From DROE01 sp964569865 (GTDB taxonomy: Bacteria; Pseudomonadota; Alphaproteobacteria; Rhizobiales; Devosiaceae): a DNA stretch of 34,066 nt. The first letter of the stretch is position 1, and each line of letters starts with the position of its first letter. The stretch spans positions 1 to 34,066 of the forward strand of contig CAZMVQ010000022.1 in assembly GCA_964569865.1 (NCBI GenBank), written 5' to 3'. The translations under genes were made by a program, and so were the position numbers. The notes under the pieces are model-generated. The model was not told where the DNA came from. It searched no databases and saw nothing but the letters and a program-made list of their open reading frames with translations. This document shows positions 1-7,975 of this stretch, piece after piece.

Positions 1-2
1 CT

Positions 3-359
3 CTGCTTATCGTTGTGATGATTGTTTTGTTTTTCCTTGGATTTGTGCTCGATTTCATTGAAATTATTTTCATCGTTATTCCGATTGTCGGACCGGTGAT
101 TTATGCGGCTGATCCCGCATTGATGCCGCCGGTGTGGATTACTATTCTTATCGCGGTGAATTTGCAGACTTCGTTTATTACGCCGCCATTTGGGTTCGCA
201 CTGTTTTATCTCAAAGGTGTCGCGCCGAAGGAAGTGAGTACGCTGGACATTTATAAAGGCATTATTCCGTTTGTATTTATTCAGGTTATTGGTCTGGCCC
301 TATTGTGGAACTTCCCGGTAATCACCACCTTCCTGCCCGATTTATTGCCGTCAAATTAG
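3..359 (+). CDS. TRAP transporter large permease, C-terminal part (DctM family), truncated by window edge
   Basis: The open frame runs in from the left edge, so only about the last 118 codons are present. The peptide is almost entirely hydrophobic with at least three membrane segments. It carries the DctM-family tail pattern: an FVLDFIEII segment, then an LQTSFITPPFGFALFYLKGV stretch, then a short amphipathic piece (DIYKGI) and a last membrane helix ending in LPDLLPSN. In this family the protein is the 12-13 helix membrane subunit that works with a small permease and a periplasmic binding protein to import organic acids by a sodium or proton gradient. The substrate cannot be told from this piece. 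A strong terminator follows 35 bases after the stop, so this is the last gene of its operon. Confidence 0.9.
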   Translation: MLIVVMIVLFFLGFVLDFIEIIFIVIPIVGPVIYAADPALMPPVWITILIAVNLQTSFITPPFGFALFYLKGVAPKEVSTLDIYKGIIPFVFIQVIGLALLWNFPVITTFLPDLLPSN

Positions 360-392
360 CTGACGCGGCCAACTGATTTTGGAAGATGTTAT

Positions 393-425
393 AAAAACCC
401 CGGAGAAACATCTCCGGGGTTTTTT
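393..425 (+). terminator. Rho-independent terminator after the TRAP permease
   Basis: A perfect GC-rich stem (CCCCGGAGA / TCTCCGGGG) with an AACA loop is followed by six T. The stem is preceded by five A, so it could also stop transcription from the other side. Confidence 0.9.
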
Positions 426-525
426 GCTTCTATTTTATATTTTTGATTGTTGGGAATTGATATTGGTGGCATGGATGAATGAGCGACCGTATTCGTTGGG
501 TCCATATTAAAAAGGCAAAAAATCA

Positions 526-1317
526 ATGGCAAAAGCAGTTTTAATCACGGGTTCAATAAGTGGCATCGGGTTGGCTATTGCCAAGCGATTTTTGGAAAGT
601 GGATATAATGTTGGTTTGAATAGTTTTGAACCTTTGTCACAAATTGAAGCGACCGTTAGCGAGGTAAAAAGGGCCGGATCAAGTCAGACTGCGCCCGGTC
701 GAATAGAATATTTTCAAGCGGATTTGTCAAAAAGCAATAGTGGAATTGAGCTGGTTGAAAATTTTGTAAAATCCTTCGGGCGCATTGATGTTTTGATCAA
801 TAATGCCGGCGTGCAAAAAGTCTCCCCGATTGACGAGTTTGAAGTATCTGACTGGGAAAGAGTACGGGCTGTTGGCTTGGATGCGGCATTTCAAACCATA
901 AAGAGCGCTGTGCCGGTGATGAAAAATCAGGGACGGGGCCGGATAATTAACATCGCTTCTGTGCATGGGTTGGTGGCTTCACCATTCAAGTCAGCTTATG
1001 TGGCGGCCAAGCATGGTTTGCTGGGGCTGACCAAAACCGTAGCGCTGGAAGTTGCTCAATCCGGTGTAACGGTAAACGCCATTTGCCCGGGTTATGTTTT
1101 GACACCACTGGTCGAAAAGCAAATAGAGGATCAGGCCAAAGTGCACGGAATTTCACCTGATGAGGTGATCAAAACGATAATGCTGGCCCCGCAACCCACC
1201 GGCAAATTTGTTGCTCCTGAAGAGGTGGCGGAGCTGGCGTTATATCTGGCTTCAGACATGGCGCGCTCCATCACCGGAACTTCGATTGCGGTGGATGGGG
1301 GCTGGACGGCTAGATAG
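526..1317 (+). CDS. bdhA: 3-hydroxybutyrate dehydrogenase (SDR family)
   Basis: A 263-residue short-chain dehydrogenase, the usual length for D-3-hydroxybutyrate dehydrogenases, which interconvert 3-hydroxybutyrate and acetoacetate with NAD in ketone-body and polyhydroxybutyrate use. Visible motifs: nucleotide-binding TGSISGIG at residues 9-16, NNAG at 92-95, catalytic Ser145, Tyr158 and Lys162 (SAYVAAKHG), the subgroup signature PGYVLTPLVEKQIEDQAK, and the C-terminal DGGWTAR. The start ATG has AAGG upstream. Oddity: the position that is normally the tetrad Asn (family form NLSAAF) reads Gly117 in VGLDAAF. The gene stands alone between a terminator and the terC leader. Confidence 0.92.
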   Translation: MAKAVLITGSISGIGLAIAKRFLESGYNVGLNSFEPLSQIEATVSEVKRAGSSQTAPGRIEYFQADLSKSNSGIELVENFVKSFGRIDVLINNAGVQKVSPIDEFEVSDWERVRAVGLDAAFQTIKSAVPVMKNQGRGRIINIASVHGLVASPFKSAYVAAKHGLLGLTKTVALEVAQSGVTVNAICPGYVLTPLVEKQIEDQAKVHGISPDEVIKTIMLAPQPTGKFVAPEEVAELALYLASDMARSITGTSIAVDGGWTAR

Positions 1318-1402
1318 GGCAAAGATTGCGAACAGATGCGATTGCCTGAGGAGCGGTTGTTGAATAGTGACTAAAAAAATTGCATCTGGCAAAAAGCTCA
1401 TT

Positions 1403-1476
1403 GATGTCAGGGGAATAGTTTTGTAACCATTTAGTCAGGCCGCCGGGGAATTGCCCCTGATGTCTAACGGGCCTGC
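1403..1476 (+). promoter_or_regulatory. Structured 5' leader of terC, candidate yybP-ykoY manganese riboswitch
   Basis: The 180 bases before terC contain a helix TCAGGGG (1407-1413) with CCCCTGA (1454-1460), a second possible helix CAGGCC (1436-1441) with GGCCTG (1470-1475), and an alternative hairpin GGGG-AATTG-CCCC (1445-1457) that uses the same CCCC. The strand GGGGAATAG at 1410-1418 resembles the GGGGAGUAG strand of the yybP-ykoY motif, which is known to sense Mn2+ in front of TerC/YkoY-type genes. What I see is the structure and the partial motif. The family assignment is inference and needs a covariance-model search. Confidence 0.45.
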
Positions 1477-1497
1477 AATTTTACCGGAGTTAAAGAA

Positions 1498-2379
1498 ATG
1501 GAATCCCTTTTATCGATTGAAAACTGGTTCACTCTATTGATGTTGATCCTGTTGCAGGCTGTTTTGGGGTTTGACAATCTTTTATATATTTCTCTTGAAT
1601 CTAAAAAAGTTGAGCCGGAACGTCAGGCCTATGTTCGGCGAGTGGGGCTGATTGGCGCCATTGTTTTGCGCATAATTTTGCTGTTTGTGATTTTGCAGGC
1701 AATTGCTTTGTTTCAGGAACCGTTCTTTACGATTAATGTTCCCGGTATAATCGAGGGCGAGGTCAATCTGCATGCATTCATTGTGTTGCTTGGGGGGATA
1801 TTTATCCTCTACACGGCAATTCAGGAAATTTTTCACATGATTTCCATCTCGGAACATCCCGAAGAAAACCCCAAAAACCGGCGCAGTGTGACCATGGCCA
1901 TTTTCTGGATTGTGGCCATGAACCTGGTATTTTCCTTTGATTCAATTCTTTCAGCAATTGCACTTACCGATGTGTTCTGGGTTATGGCGACAGCAATTGT
2001 TATTACTGGCGCTGCGATGATTTTCCTTGCTGATTATGTGGCCGATTTTCTTGATCGCAACCGTATGTATGAAGTGCTGGGGCTGTTTATTCTTTTGCTT
2101 GTTGGCATATTGCTGGTTTCAGACGGTGGCTATCTGGCGGGGCTAAAACTGTTCGGAAGCGATATCTTACCCATGGCCAAATCAACATTCTACTTTGTTT
2201 TGTTTGTTATGGTGGCTGTTGATCTGGTGCAGGGGCGTTATCAGAAAAAGCTGATGCGCCAGAGAGCAAGAATTGAAAAAATGGTTATAGAACAGGCGGA
2301 AATAAAAATCGCAGAGGAAAGCGCAAAAGTAGCACAAAAACCAGCTGTTGAAGAAGAGGTAAAAGGAGCGCAGGTTTAG
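1498..2379 (+). CDS. TerC family integral membrane protein, probable manganese/metal exporter
   Basis: A 293-residue protein with about seven to eight membrane helices. It has the two TerC-family acidic motifs inside membrane segments: GFDNLLYISL near residue 24 and SFDSILSAIAL near residue 150, the latter repeating the first as expected for this internally duplicated fold. The C-terminal 50 residues are a charged, Lys/Glu-rich cytoplasmic tail, longer than in many relatives. TerC/Alx/YkoY proteins are tied to metal, often Mn2+, export and to loading of exported metalloenzymes. The structured leader in front of it fits that role. ATG has GGAG at 1485-1488. Substrate is inferred from the family only. 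Confidence 0.85.
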   Translation: MESLLSIENWFTLLMLILLQAVLGFDNLLYISLESKKVEPERQAYVRRVGLIGAIVLRIILLFVILQAIALFQEPFFTINVPGIIEGEVNLHAFIVLLGGIFILYTAIQEIFHMISISEHPEENPKNRRSVTMAIFWIVAMNLVFSFDSILSAIALTDVFWVMATAIVITGAAMIFLADYVADFLDRNRMYEVLGLFILLLVGILLVSDGGYLAGLKLFGSDILPMAKSTFYFVLFVMVAVDLVQGRYQKKLMRQRARIEKMVIEQAEIKIAEESAKVAQKPAVEEEVKGAQV

Positions 2380-2423
2380 GGGCAAAACCTCAATCTTGTT
2401 CTGAAGCCATTGTCATATAAAGC

Positions 2424-3728
2424 CTAGTTTTCGCGCAGCATCTGCCCCAGTTTTTTTTGCAAAAACAGGCGGGTAGTGTCCTCGTCGCTGAGATCTATGG
2501 CTCTGATATAGGTGATTTCCGCAAGGTCAATTTTGCCCATTCGGTGCAACAAGTCGGCTTTGGCAGCGAAAAAGGGCTGATAGTTTTTAAGCTTTTCTTT
2601 CAACGCCTTCATTTGATCTAACGCGACGTCAGGACCTTGATAATAAGAATTTGCCACAATCCTGTTTAGAGCGATAACCGGAGTGGGCAAAAATTTGTAC
2701 AGTTCATCATAAAGCCCGACGATTTCTTTCCAGTCAGTGGAGTTGTGGGATTTGGCCTGAGCGTGGATAGCGCTTATGGCGGCCTGAATTTGATAGGGGC
2801 CGGGCATTTTCTTATCAAATGCCTTGTGTAAAATTTTCAAACCGGAGGCAATTTTATTGCTGTCCCAAATATTTCGATCCTGATCCTTTAGGGCAATCAT
2901 TTCTCCAGCACTGTCAAAGCGGGCAAAACGGCGAGAATCATGTAGCAGCATCAGCGCTAAAAGCCCTTCAATTTCTGGAACATCAGGCATTAATTCCAGC
3001 AGGATTTTATTCAATCTTATGGCTTCATCGCTAAGGTTTACTCGCAGTTGCGCCGGGCCATGGGTGGAAAAATAGCCGGCATTAAATATCAGATATAAAA
3101 CCTCCAGCACAGTTTGCAGGCGCTCAGGAATTTGCTCGCCCTCAGGTATTGCATAGGGAATTTTTGCCTGTTTTATTTTTTTCTTGGCCCTGACCAGACG
3201 CTGGGCCATGGTGTTTTCGGCATCCAAAAAGGCGCGGGCAATTTCTGCGGTGCTTAATCCGCCAAGAGTTCTAAGGGTCAGGGCGGTTCTGGATTTTGCA
3301 TTGATGGCGGGGTGGCAACAGGTAAAAATCAGCCGCAACCTTTCGTCTTTAATTGCCGGAGCTTTATCCAGACAGACCTCTGTTGCATCGAGCTTTATCA
3401 ATTCGGATAGTTCATGGTGCATGGAAATCTGGGAGGCGATCTGATCGCTTTTGGAATTAAAATTCGCGTTGCGCCGAATGCGGTCAATGGCTTTGCGCCT
3501 GGCGGTCTGTAACAGCCAGGCGGTTGGAGAACGGGGCAGGCCGTTGCGCTGCCAATGAACAAGGGCGCTCTCGATCGCATCTTGAGCTGCGTCTTCGGCT
3601 AGCTGAAAATCTTTGATCTGGCTGATAAGCAGGGCCATTAATTTACCCCATTCCTCGCGCACCAGCTTCTCGACCGCCTTGGCTGTCTGGTGCGCGATAT
3701 CTTGTTGTTTGTCGGGGAAGTGTGACAA
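2424..3728 (-). CDS. ECF sigma factor, ECF42 type with C-terminal TPR-like extension
   Basis: A 434-residue protein, far longer than a minimal ECF sigma (about 180). The first 180 residues hold region 2 (AEDAAQDAIESALVHW, then PTAWLLQTARRKAIDRIRR) and region 4 (LTLRTLGGLSTAEIARAFL). The rest is the alpha-helical extension typical of ECF42 proteins, with the GPYQIQAAISAIHA stretch and a repeat-like end (LLHRMGKIDLAEITYIRAIDL). ECF42 factors lack an anti-sigma factor and are normally encoded next to DGPF/YCII proteins, as here: it starts 21 bases after the YCII stop. The start is TTG at 3728, supported by AGGGTGA upstream. No closer ATG is in frame. Confidence 0.9.
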   Translation of the reverse strand: MSHFPDKQQDIAHQTAKAVEKLVREEWGKLMALLISQIKDFQLAEDAAQDAIESALVHWQRNGLPRSPTAWLLQTARRKAIDRIRRNANFNSKSDQIASQISMHHELSELIKLDATEVCLDKAPAIKDERLRLIFTCCHPAINAKSRTALTLRTLGGLSTAEIARAFLDAENTMAQRLVRAKKKIKQAKIPYAIPEGEQIPERLQTVLEVLYLIFNAGYFSTHGPAQLRVNLSDEAIRLNKILLELMPDVPEIEGLLALMLLHDSRRFARFDSAGEMIALKDQDRNIWDSNKIASGLKILHKAFDKKMPGPYQIQAAISAIHAQAKSHNSTDWKEIVGLYDELYKFLPTPVIALNRIVANSYYQGPDVALDQMKALKEKLKNYQPFFAAKADLLHRMGKIDLAEITYIRAIDLSDEDTTRLFLQKKLGQMLREN

Positions 3729-3749
3729 GAAATCACCCTAGTTCTGGAA

Positions 3750-4109
3750 TTACCCCAGCTTTGAAAAATCCATAACCGGGCGAATTTCAATAGTGCCGGT
3801 TTTGGCGGTGGGTATCATTTGAGCATATTTTATTGCCTGATCAATATTGTCGCATTCAAACAGGTAAAATCCGCCCAATTGCTCCTTGGTTTCAGCAAAC
3901 GGGCCATCCATGGTTTCGGTTTTGCCATTGCGTACCCTTAAAGATGTGGCGGAATTGGTGGGCTGCAAGGCTTCACCTGCAACAAAAACCTTATCATCTT
4001 CATAGACTTTTCCGGCCGCCTGATAATCGCTCATTAACTGGCCGAATTCGGGAGTTCCGGGGGTCGGGCCTGTTCCTTCGGTAGCGTAAATCAGTGCTAA
4101 ATATTTCAT
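3750..4109 (-). CDS. YCII-related DGPF-domain protein, ECF42 partner
   Basis: A 119-residue protein beginning MKYLALIY, with the diagnostic DGPF motif at residues 68-71 (TMDGPFAETKEQLGGFYL). The YCII fold is a dimeric alpha+beta barrel like muconolactone isomerases. In ECF42 systems these proteins are the commonest neighbours and usual regulon members of the sigma factor, but their reaction is unknown. The start has AAGGA nine bases upstream. The 283 bases upstream, to the DUF2853 gene, contain a CGTC on this strand (complement of 4166-4169) in a position that could be an ECF -10 element. I could not find a convincing matching -35. Confidence 0.88.
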   Translation of the reverse strand: MKYLALIYATEGTGPTPGTPEFGQLMSDYQAAGKVYEDDKVFVAGEALQPTNSATSLRVRNGKTETMDGPFAETKEQLGGFYLFECDNIDQAIKYAQMIPTAKTGTIEIRPVMDFSKLG

Positions 4110-4392
4110 TTTTGTATTCCTTTGTATGAGTTTTAATGCCTTTGATTTCAGGCTTACATAGATATGACGAACGGCAAAAGGGGTTTTTTACGTAGTGGTT
4201 GAAATCTTTTGTCGTTTTGAATTTTTATTGAGTTAAAGCGCTCCATAAAATAAATGCGATGGCACCCAGCATAGAGAGCATGGTCAAAGCTTTTGGTTTG
4301 CAGCGACTAGTTGAAATTGCTTCAAATCTGTTTAAGCTGACAACCACTCAAGAAGAGGCACATTTAATTACAACAAATATGGGAAAATCCTG

Positions 4393-4716
4393 ATGAGTGA
4401 TAAATATCTGAAATATATGGACGGAGTAAAAAAATATGCGGCGGATGCCAGCGATGAGCAGGTAAGAAAAATCGTCGCCTATTGCGGTATTGCGTTGCAA
4501 AGCAGAGATGCCTCTTTGGTTTCCTGCTCTGATCAGGAAGAATTGGCGCGGGTTCGCAAGGGCTGGTGCACCAAAAAGCTTGGCCTTTCAGCTGAAGATG
4601 CGGATGCAGCAATCGCTAAAACGTGTGAACAGATGAAAGGTGACCGCCAGAAAAGCCGGGTTGCATTTTATTATCTGGTGGCTCAAAACTCAGGTACGCT
4701 TGACAAGGTAGCCTGA
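4393..4716 (+). CDS. DUF2853 family protein of unknown function
   Basis: A 107-residue soluble protein matching the DUF2853 pattern: a helical start (KYLKYMDGVKKYAAD), the conserved block KIVAYCGIALQSRDASLVSC, then VRKGWCTKKLGL and the end DRQKSRVAFYYLVAQNSGTLDKV. The length is that of the whole family. Family members are small helical proteins in Proteobacteria and Bacteroidetes with no established role. GGGA lies about eight bases before the ATG. The next gene, eda, starts 113 bases later, so it may or may not be cotranscribed. Confidence 0.85.
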   Translation: MSDKYLKYMDGVKKYAADASDEQVRKIVAYCGIALQSRDASLVSCSDQEELARVRKGWCTKKLGLSAEDADAAIAKTCEQMKGDRQKSRVAFYYLVAQNSGTLDKVA

Positions 4717-4828
4717 TTAATTCCATTAGTTGACAATCATGCCACGGTTGCCTTTTTGGGCGTCCGTGGCTTTTATTTGCAATTGTTGCTGTATAAATCC
4801 GCCAATGCAATTTCGGGCGAGTAAAAAA

Positions 4829-5461
4829 ATGCAAAATATTGAACACATAAAAACAGCGGCCGCCAAAGTCAGGGTTATTCCCGTCATGGTTCTTGATGAT
4901 ATAGCGTGCGCGCAACCCTTGGCCGAAGCGCTGGTGGCAGGTGGCTTAAATGTGCTCGAGGTAACTCTGCGCACCGCCAATGCCCTTGAGATCATCAAGG
5001 AAATGGTAAAGGTCAAAGGGGCGATTGTTGGTTCTGGCACTGTGCTTAATCTAAATCAAATGCGCCAGAGTGAAGACATGGGCTGTCAATTTATGGTTTC
5101 TCCCGGCGCACCGATAAAACTTTTGGAACAGGCGCAAGAAGTTTCAATTCCCCTGTTGCCGGGGGTCGGATCGGCAACCGAAGCCATGGTGGCGGCAGAA
5201 ATGGGATATTCGTTCTTAAAGCTGTTTCCAGCCGAGGCGATTGGTGGCTATGATTTGATAAAGTCTTTGGCTTCGCCATTTGCTGATTTGAGTTTTTGCC
5301 CCACCGGTGGAATAAATATAAAAACTGCGCAAAAATATTTAAGCCTGCCCAATGTGACCTGTGTTGGCGGCTCATGGATTACGCCTCAATCACTGATTGA
5401 ACAAAAGGATTTCAAGGCAATTGAAAATCTGGCCAAAGCTGCAAATTCTCTTAACTCTTAG
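4829..5461 (+). CDS. eda: 2-dehydro-3-deoxy-phosphogluconate (KDPG) aldolase
   Basis: A 210-residue class I aldolase that splits KDPG to pyruvate and glyceraldehyde-3-phosphate in the Entner-Doudoroff pathway. Family landmarks: RVIPVMVLDD at residues 15-24, VLEVTLRT with catalytic Glu44, VGSGTVLN at 67-74, Schiff-base Lys131 in FLKLFPAE, FCPTGGI at 156-162 and CVGGSWI. I chose the ATG at 4829 because homologues begin close to this point. The upstream extension back to a TTG at 4730 (Cys-rich, no homology I recognise) looks non-coding. The end overlaps the start of modA, so translation of the two is probably coupled. No edd or other pathway gene is adjacent. Confidence 0.9.
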   Translation: MQNIEHIKTAAAKVRVIPVMVLDDIACAQPLAEALVAGGLNVLEVTLRTANALEIIKEMVKVKGAIVGSGTVLNLNQMRQSEDMGCQFMVSPGAPIKLLEQAQEVSIPLLPGVGSATEAMVAAEMGYSFLKLFPAEAIGGYDLIKSLASPFADLSFCPTGGINIKTAQKYLSLPNVTCVGGSWITPQSLIEQKDFKAIENLAKAANSLNS

Positions 5462-6194
5462 TTTTGCCGGGCTTGCGTTTGGGGTTGTTCCAACGCTGGC
5501 CTGCGCCAGAACAGAGCAGTTAAATATCTTTGTTGCTGCCAGTCTTGTTGATGTCATGGGAGAGATTGGCAATGAATTTGGCGTTCAGGCTAATTGTGTG
5601 GATGTCAGAATAATTCCGGGCGCTTCTTCGGTTTTGTCCCGTCAGATTAATAGTGGTGCTCCAGCCGATATTTTTATTTCTGCTGATCGGTTCAACGGTG
5701 ATCTTGTGGGGGATGAATTCAATATTATCCCTGAGGCAATGTTTGGCAACAGGTTGGTCATTATCGCTTCTGAAAATTTTAATGGTAATTTTGAAATTGA
5801 GCAATTAGTCCAAAACCTTGATAATGACAGGCTGGCAATTGGAGATCCGGCCCATGTGCCAGCGGGAATTTATGTAAAAGAGGCTTTGCAGGCAGCGGGT
5901 GTTTGGGATCAGGTAAAAGACAGGCTGGCCCCTGCCGGTGATGTCAGGGCGGCGGTAGCATTTGTGGTTAATGGTGCGGCCCCCTTTGGCATTGTATATT
6001 TATCTGATGCTCAATTCACGGGAATAAAAATTGTTAGCCTGATCGATCAAGATCTTCATGAGCCGATTAAATATTGGGGAATGCTGTTGAATGAAAAAAG
6101 CAGTTCGGCGACTGCGTTTTTTAATTTTCTTGGTGATGAATTTGCTCGAAATGTACTTGTTGAAGCCGGGTTTACTCCTATAGTCAGCGACTGA
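5421..6194 (+). CDS. modA: Molybdate ABC transporter, periplasmic binding protein
   Basis: About 257 residues: a signal peptide (KIWPKLQILLTLSFAG, with cleavage after ...PTLA or ...ACA) and then a ModA-type binding protein (LNIFVAASLVDVM, SRQINSGAPADIFISAD, GDPAHVPAGIYVKEAL, APFGIVYLSDA). It captures molybdate or tungstate in the periplasm for ModBC. There is no ATG anywhere near the start. I prefer TTG at 5421, which has AAGG just upstream and gives a typical n-region. TTG at 5397 is the alternative, adding eight residues. Either way the gene overlaps the 3' end of eda (41 or 65 bases). modB follows after 31 bases. Confidence 0.88.
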   Translation: MKIWPKLQILLTLSFAGLAFGVVPTLACARTEQLNIFVAASLVDVMGEIGNEFGVQANCVDVRIIPGASSVLSRQINSGAPADIFISADRFNGDLVGDEFNIIPEAMFGNRLVIIASENFNGNFEIEQLVQNLDNDRLAIGDPAHVPAGIYVKEALQAAGVWDQVKDRLAPAGDVRAAVAFVVNGAAPFGIVYLSDAQFTGIKIVSLIDQDLHEPIKYWGMLLNEKSSSATAFFNFLGDEFARNVLVEAGFTPIVSD

Positions 6195-6225
6195 TATTTT
6201 AAAATTTCAACTTCGATGGTGAATA

Positions 6226-6921
6226 ATGACAGATTTTGGTGAAATTGCGCTTTTATCCCTCAAAGTTGCCGGGGTTGGTGTGGCGTTTGCACTGCCTCTG
6301 GCGTTTTTTCTGGCCTATATCCTGGCGCGGTGGCGTTTTGCGGGGCGTACATTACTCAGCGCGCTGGTGATGATGCCATTGGTTATGCCGCCGGTGGTTA
6401 CCGGATTGGTTTTGCTGGAAACATTTGGCCCGCGTGGATTTATCGGGGGGTTTTTGAGCAATTTTGGCATTGAATTTGGGTTCAGGTGGACCGGAGCAGC
6501 ACTGGCGGCAGGTCTGGTGGCCTTGCCCCTGATCGTTCGCCCCATGCGGTTGGCATTGGAGGCAGTCGAGCCGAAATTGCATGAGGCGATGGCGGTTGCC
6601 GGGCTTGGCCCGTGGCGGCGGTTATGGGTGATTGATCTGCCATTGGCACTACCCGGGATCATAGCAGGGCTGGTATTGGGTTTTGCCAAAGGGTTGGGAG
6701 AATTTGGTGCCACCATTACTTTTGTGGCTTCAATTCCGGGGGAAACAAGAACTCTTTCACTGGCCATATATTCGGCGCTGCAAAGCCCTAATACCGAACA
6801 GTTGGTTTTTGCCTTAAGTGCAATTTCAATCGGGATTTCATTGGTTGCGGTATTTGCTTCAGAAATAATGGTGGAGAAAATAGGCAAAAAACTCGGGCAC
6901 AGGCGGACAGGTTTTGCTTGA
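6226..6921 (+). CDS. modB: Molybdate ABC transporter permease
   Basis: A 231-residue membrane protein with five to six helices and the ABC-permease EAA loop (residues about 119-140, EAMAVAGLGPWRRLWVIDLP) that docks onto the ATPase. MPPVVTGLVLLETFGPRG and LGEFGATITFVASIPGETRT are typical of ModB. It forms the channel for molybdate transfer from ModA. ATG preceded by GGTGA. Its last eight bases overlap the TTG start of modC, the usual arrangement for translational coupling. Confidence 0.93.
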   Translation: MTDFGEIALLSLKVAGVGVAFALPLAFFLAYILARWRFAGRTLLSALVMMPLVMPPVVTGLVLLETFGPRGFIGGFLSNFGIEFGFRWTGAALAAGLVALPLIVRPMRLALEAVEPKLHEAMAVAGLGPWRRLWVIDLPLALPGIIAGLVLGFAKGLGEFGATITFVASIPGETRTLSLAIYSALQSPNTEQLVFALSAISIGISLVAVFASEIMVEKIGKKLGHRRTGFA

Positions 6922-7975
6922 GGTAAAAATAAAATCAAAGCGGGGAAATTTTGCAATTGCGGCGGATTTTGATGCCTCAAACGGGGTAACCGCGCTTATT
7001 GGCCCTTCAGGGGCGGGGAAATCTTCGTTTTTGCGGCTGATTGCCGGGTTGGATCGACCAACATCAGGAGTGCTCAAATTCGGGCAAACCGTTTGGTTCG
7101 ATGAAAAAAACAAAATCAATATCCCGACCCATAAACGTCGCATCGGCATGGTGTTTCAAAGCGGTTTGTTGCTGGCTCACCGTGGCGTACGTGACAATAT
7201 AAAATTGGGTGCGCGCGGAAAAGAACTTGATGAAGCTCTGTTGGAAGAAATCGGGTGCACTGCATTGATGGACAAACCCGTTTCAGGACTTTCCGGTGGC
7301 GAGCAACAGCGGGTAATGTTGGGAAGGGCGCTAGCTGGAAATCCACAATTATTATTGATGGATGAGCCGTTGAGTGCGCTGGATACAAGTTCCAAAAATC
7401 AAATATTGAGCTTGTTAGCCAGACTCTTACCAAGCCTTAAAATTCCGGTGATCTATGTAACCCATGGATTTGAAGAGGCCTCGCGCCTTACCGAGGTTTT
7501 TGCCCGCATGGAAAATGGCATAATCGGAGCCAGTGGCAGTGCGGCCAAAATTTTGACCGATTCAGCGCTCTCAACCAAAGAAATGGCCATATCAAGCGTT
7601 CTTGAGGGGGAAGTTGCCTCATTCGAAAGCGGAGGAATTGCCAAGGTAAAAATCGGGCAGCAACTGGTTGAAGTGGCCCGCAATGAATTTAAGAGGGGTG
7701 AAAAGGTGCGATTGCGGTTATGGGCGCGAGATTTGATATTGGCCCATCAAAAACCTCAAGGGATAAGCGCACGAAACGCATTGGTGGGGCGCATAGGCAG
7801 GCTTGTATCTTTGGCCCGTGGGCAGGTGTTGGTAGAGGTGAATGTGGAGGGGCAGATTATCACCTCGCTTATTCTTTCACGCTCGGCCAAGGAGATGAAA
7901 ATTGCAGCCGGGCAGGCTATATTTATAATTTTCAAGTCCGCCTCCATTGAGCATTTGATCGATATAGGTGATTAG
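6914..7975 (+). CDS. modC: Molybdate ABC transporter ATP-binding protein
   Basis: A 353-residue ATPase with Walker A GPSGAGKSS (about residues 33-41), Q-loop VFQSG, signature LSGGEQQR, Walker B LLLMDEPLSALD and switch His in THGFEEA. The last 120 residues (from about 230) form a TOBE/Mop domain that binds molybdate in ModC proteins (SARNALVGRIGRL, ending near VFIIFKSASI-like strands). It energises import through ModB. It starts at TTG 6914, overlapping modB. Its stop codon overlaps the stop of the opposing MarR gene by four bases, so the molybdate operon ends here with no space for a separate terminator. Confidence 0.93.
   Translation: MLEVKIKSKRGNFAIAADFDASNGVTALIGPSGAGKSSFLRLIAGLDRPTSGVLKFGQTVWFDEKNKINIPTHKRRIGMVFQSGLLLAHRGVRDNIKLGARGKELDEALLEEIGCTALMDKPVSGLSGGEQQRVMLGRALAGNPQLLLMDEPLSALDTSSKNQILSLLARLLPSLKIPVIYVTHGFEEASRLTEVFARMENGIIGASGSAAKILTDSALSTKEMAISSVLEGEVASFESGGIAKVKIGQQLVEVARNEFKRGEKVRLRLWARDLILAHQKPQGISARNALVGRIGRLVSLARGQVLVEVNVEGQIITSLILSRSAKEMKIAAGQAIFIIFKSASIEHLIDIGD

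Noticed and set aside
4730..4828. N-terminal extension of KDPG aldolase
   Set aside because: It is Cys-rich, starts from a TTG without ribosome site, and is absent from the known family N-terminus.
5397..5461. Frameshift joining eda and modA
   Set aside because: Both proteins are complete at family length. The overlap is better explained as normal coupled genes in different frames.
6315..6980. 221-codon frame antisense to modB
   Set aside because: It is a shadow of the modB coding frame, since modB has all family motifs. The antisense product is Pro/Ser/Asn-rich without domain features.
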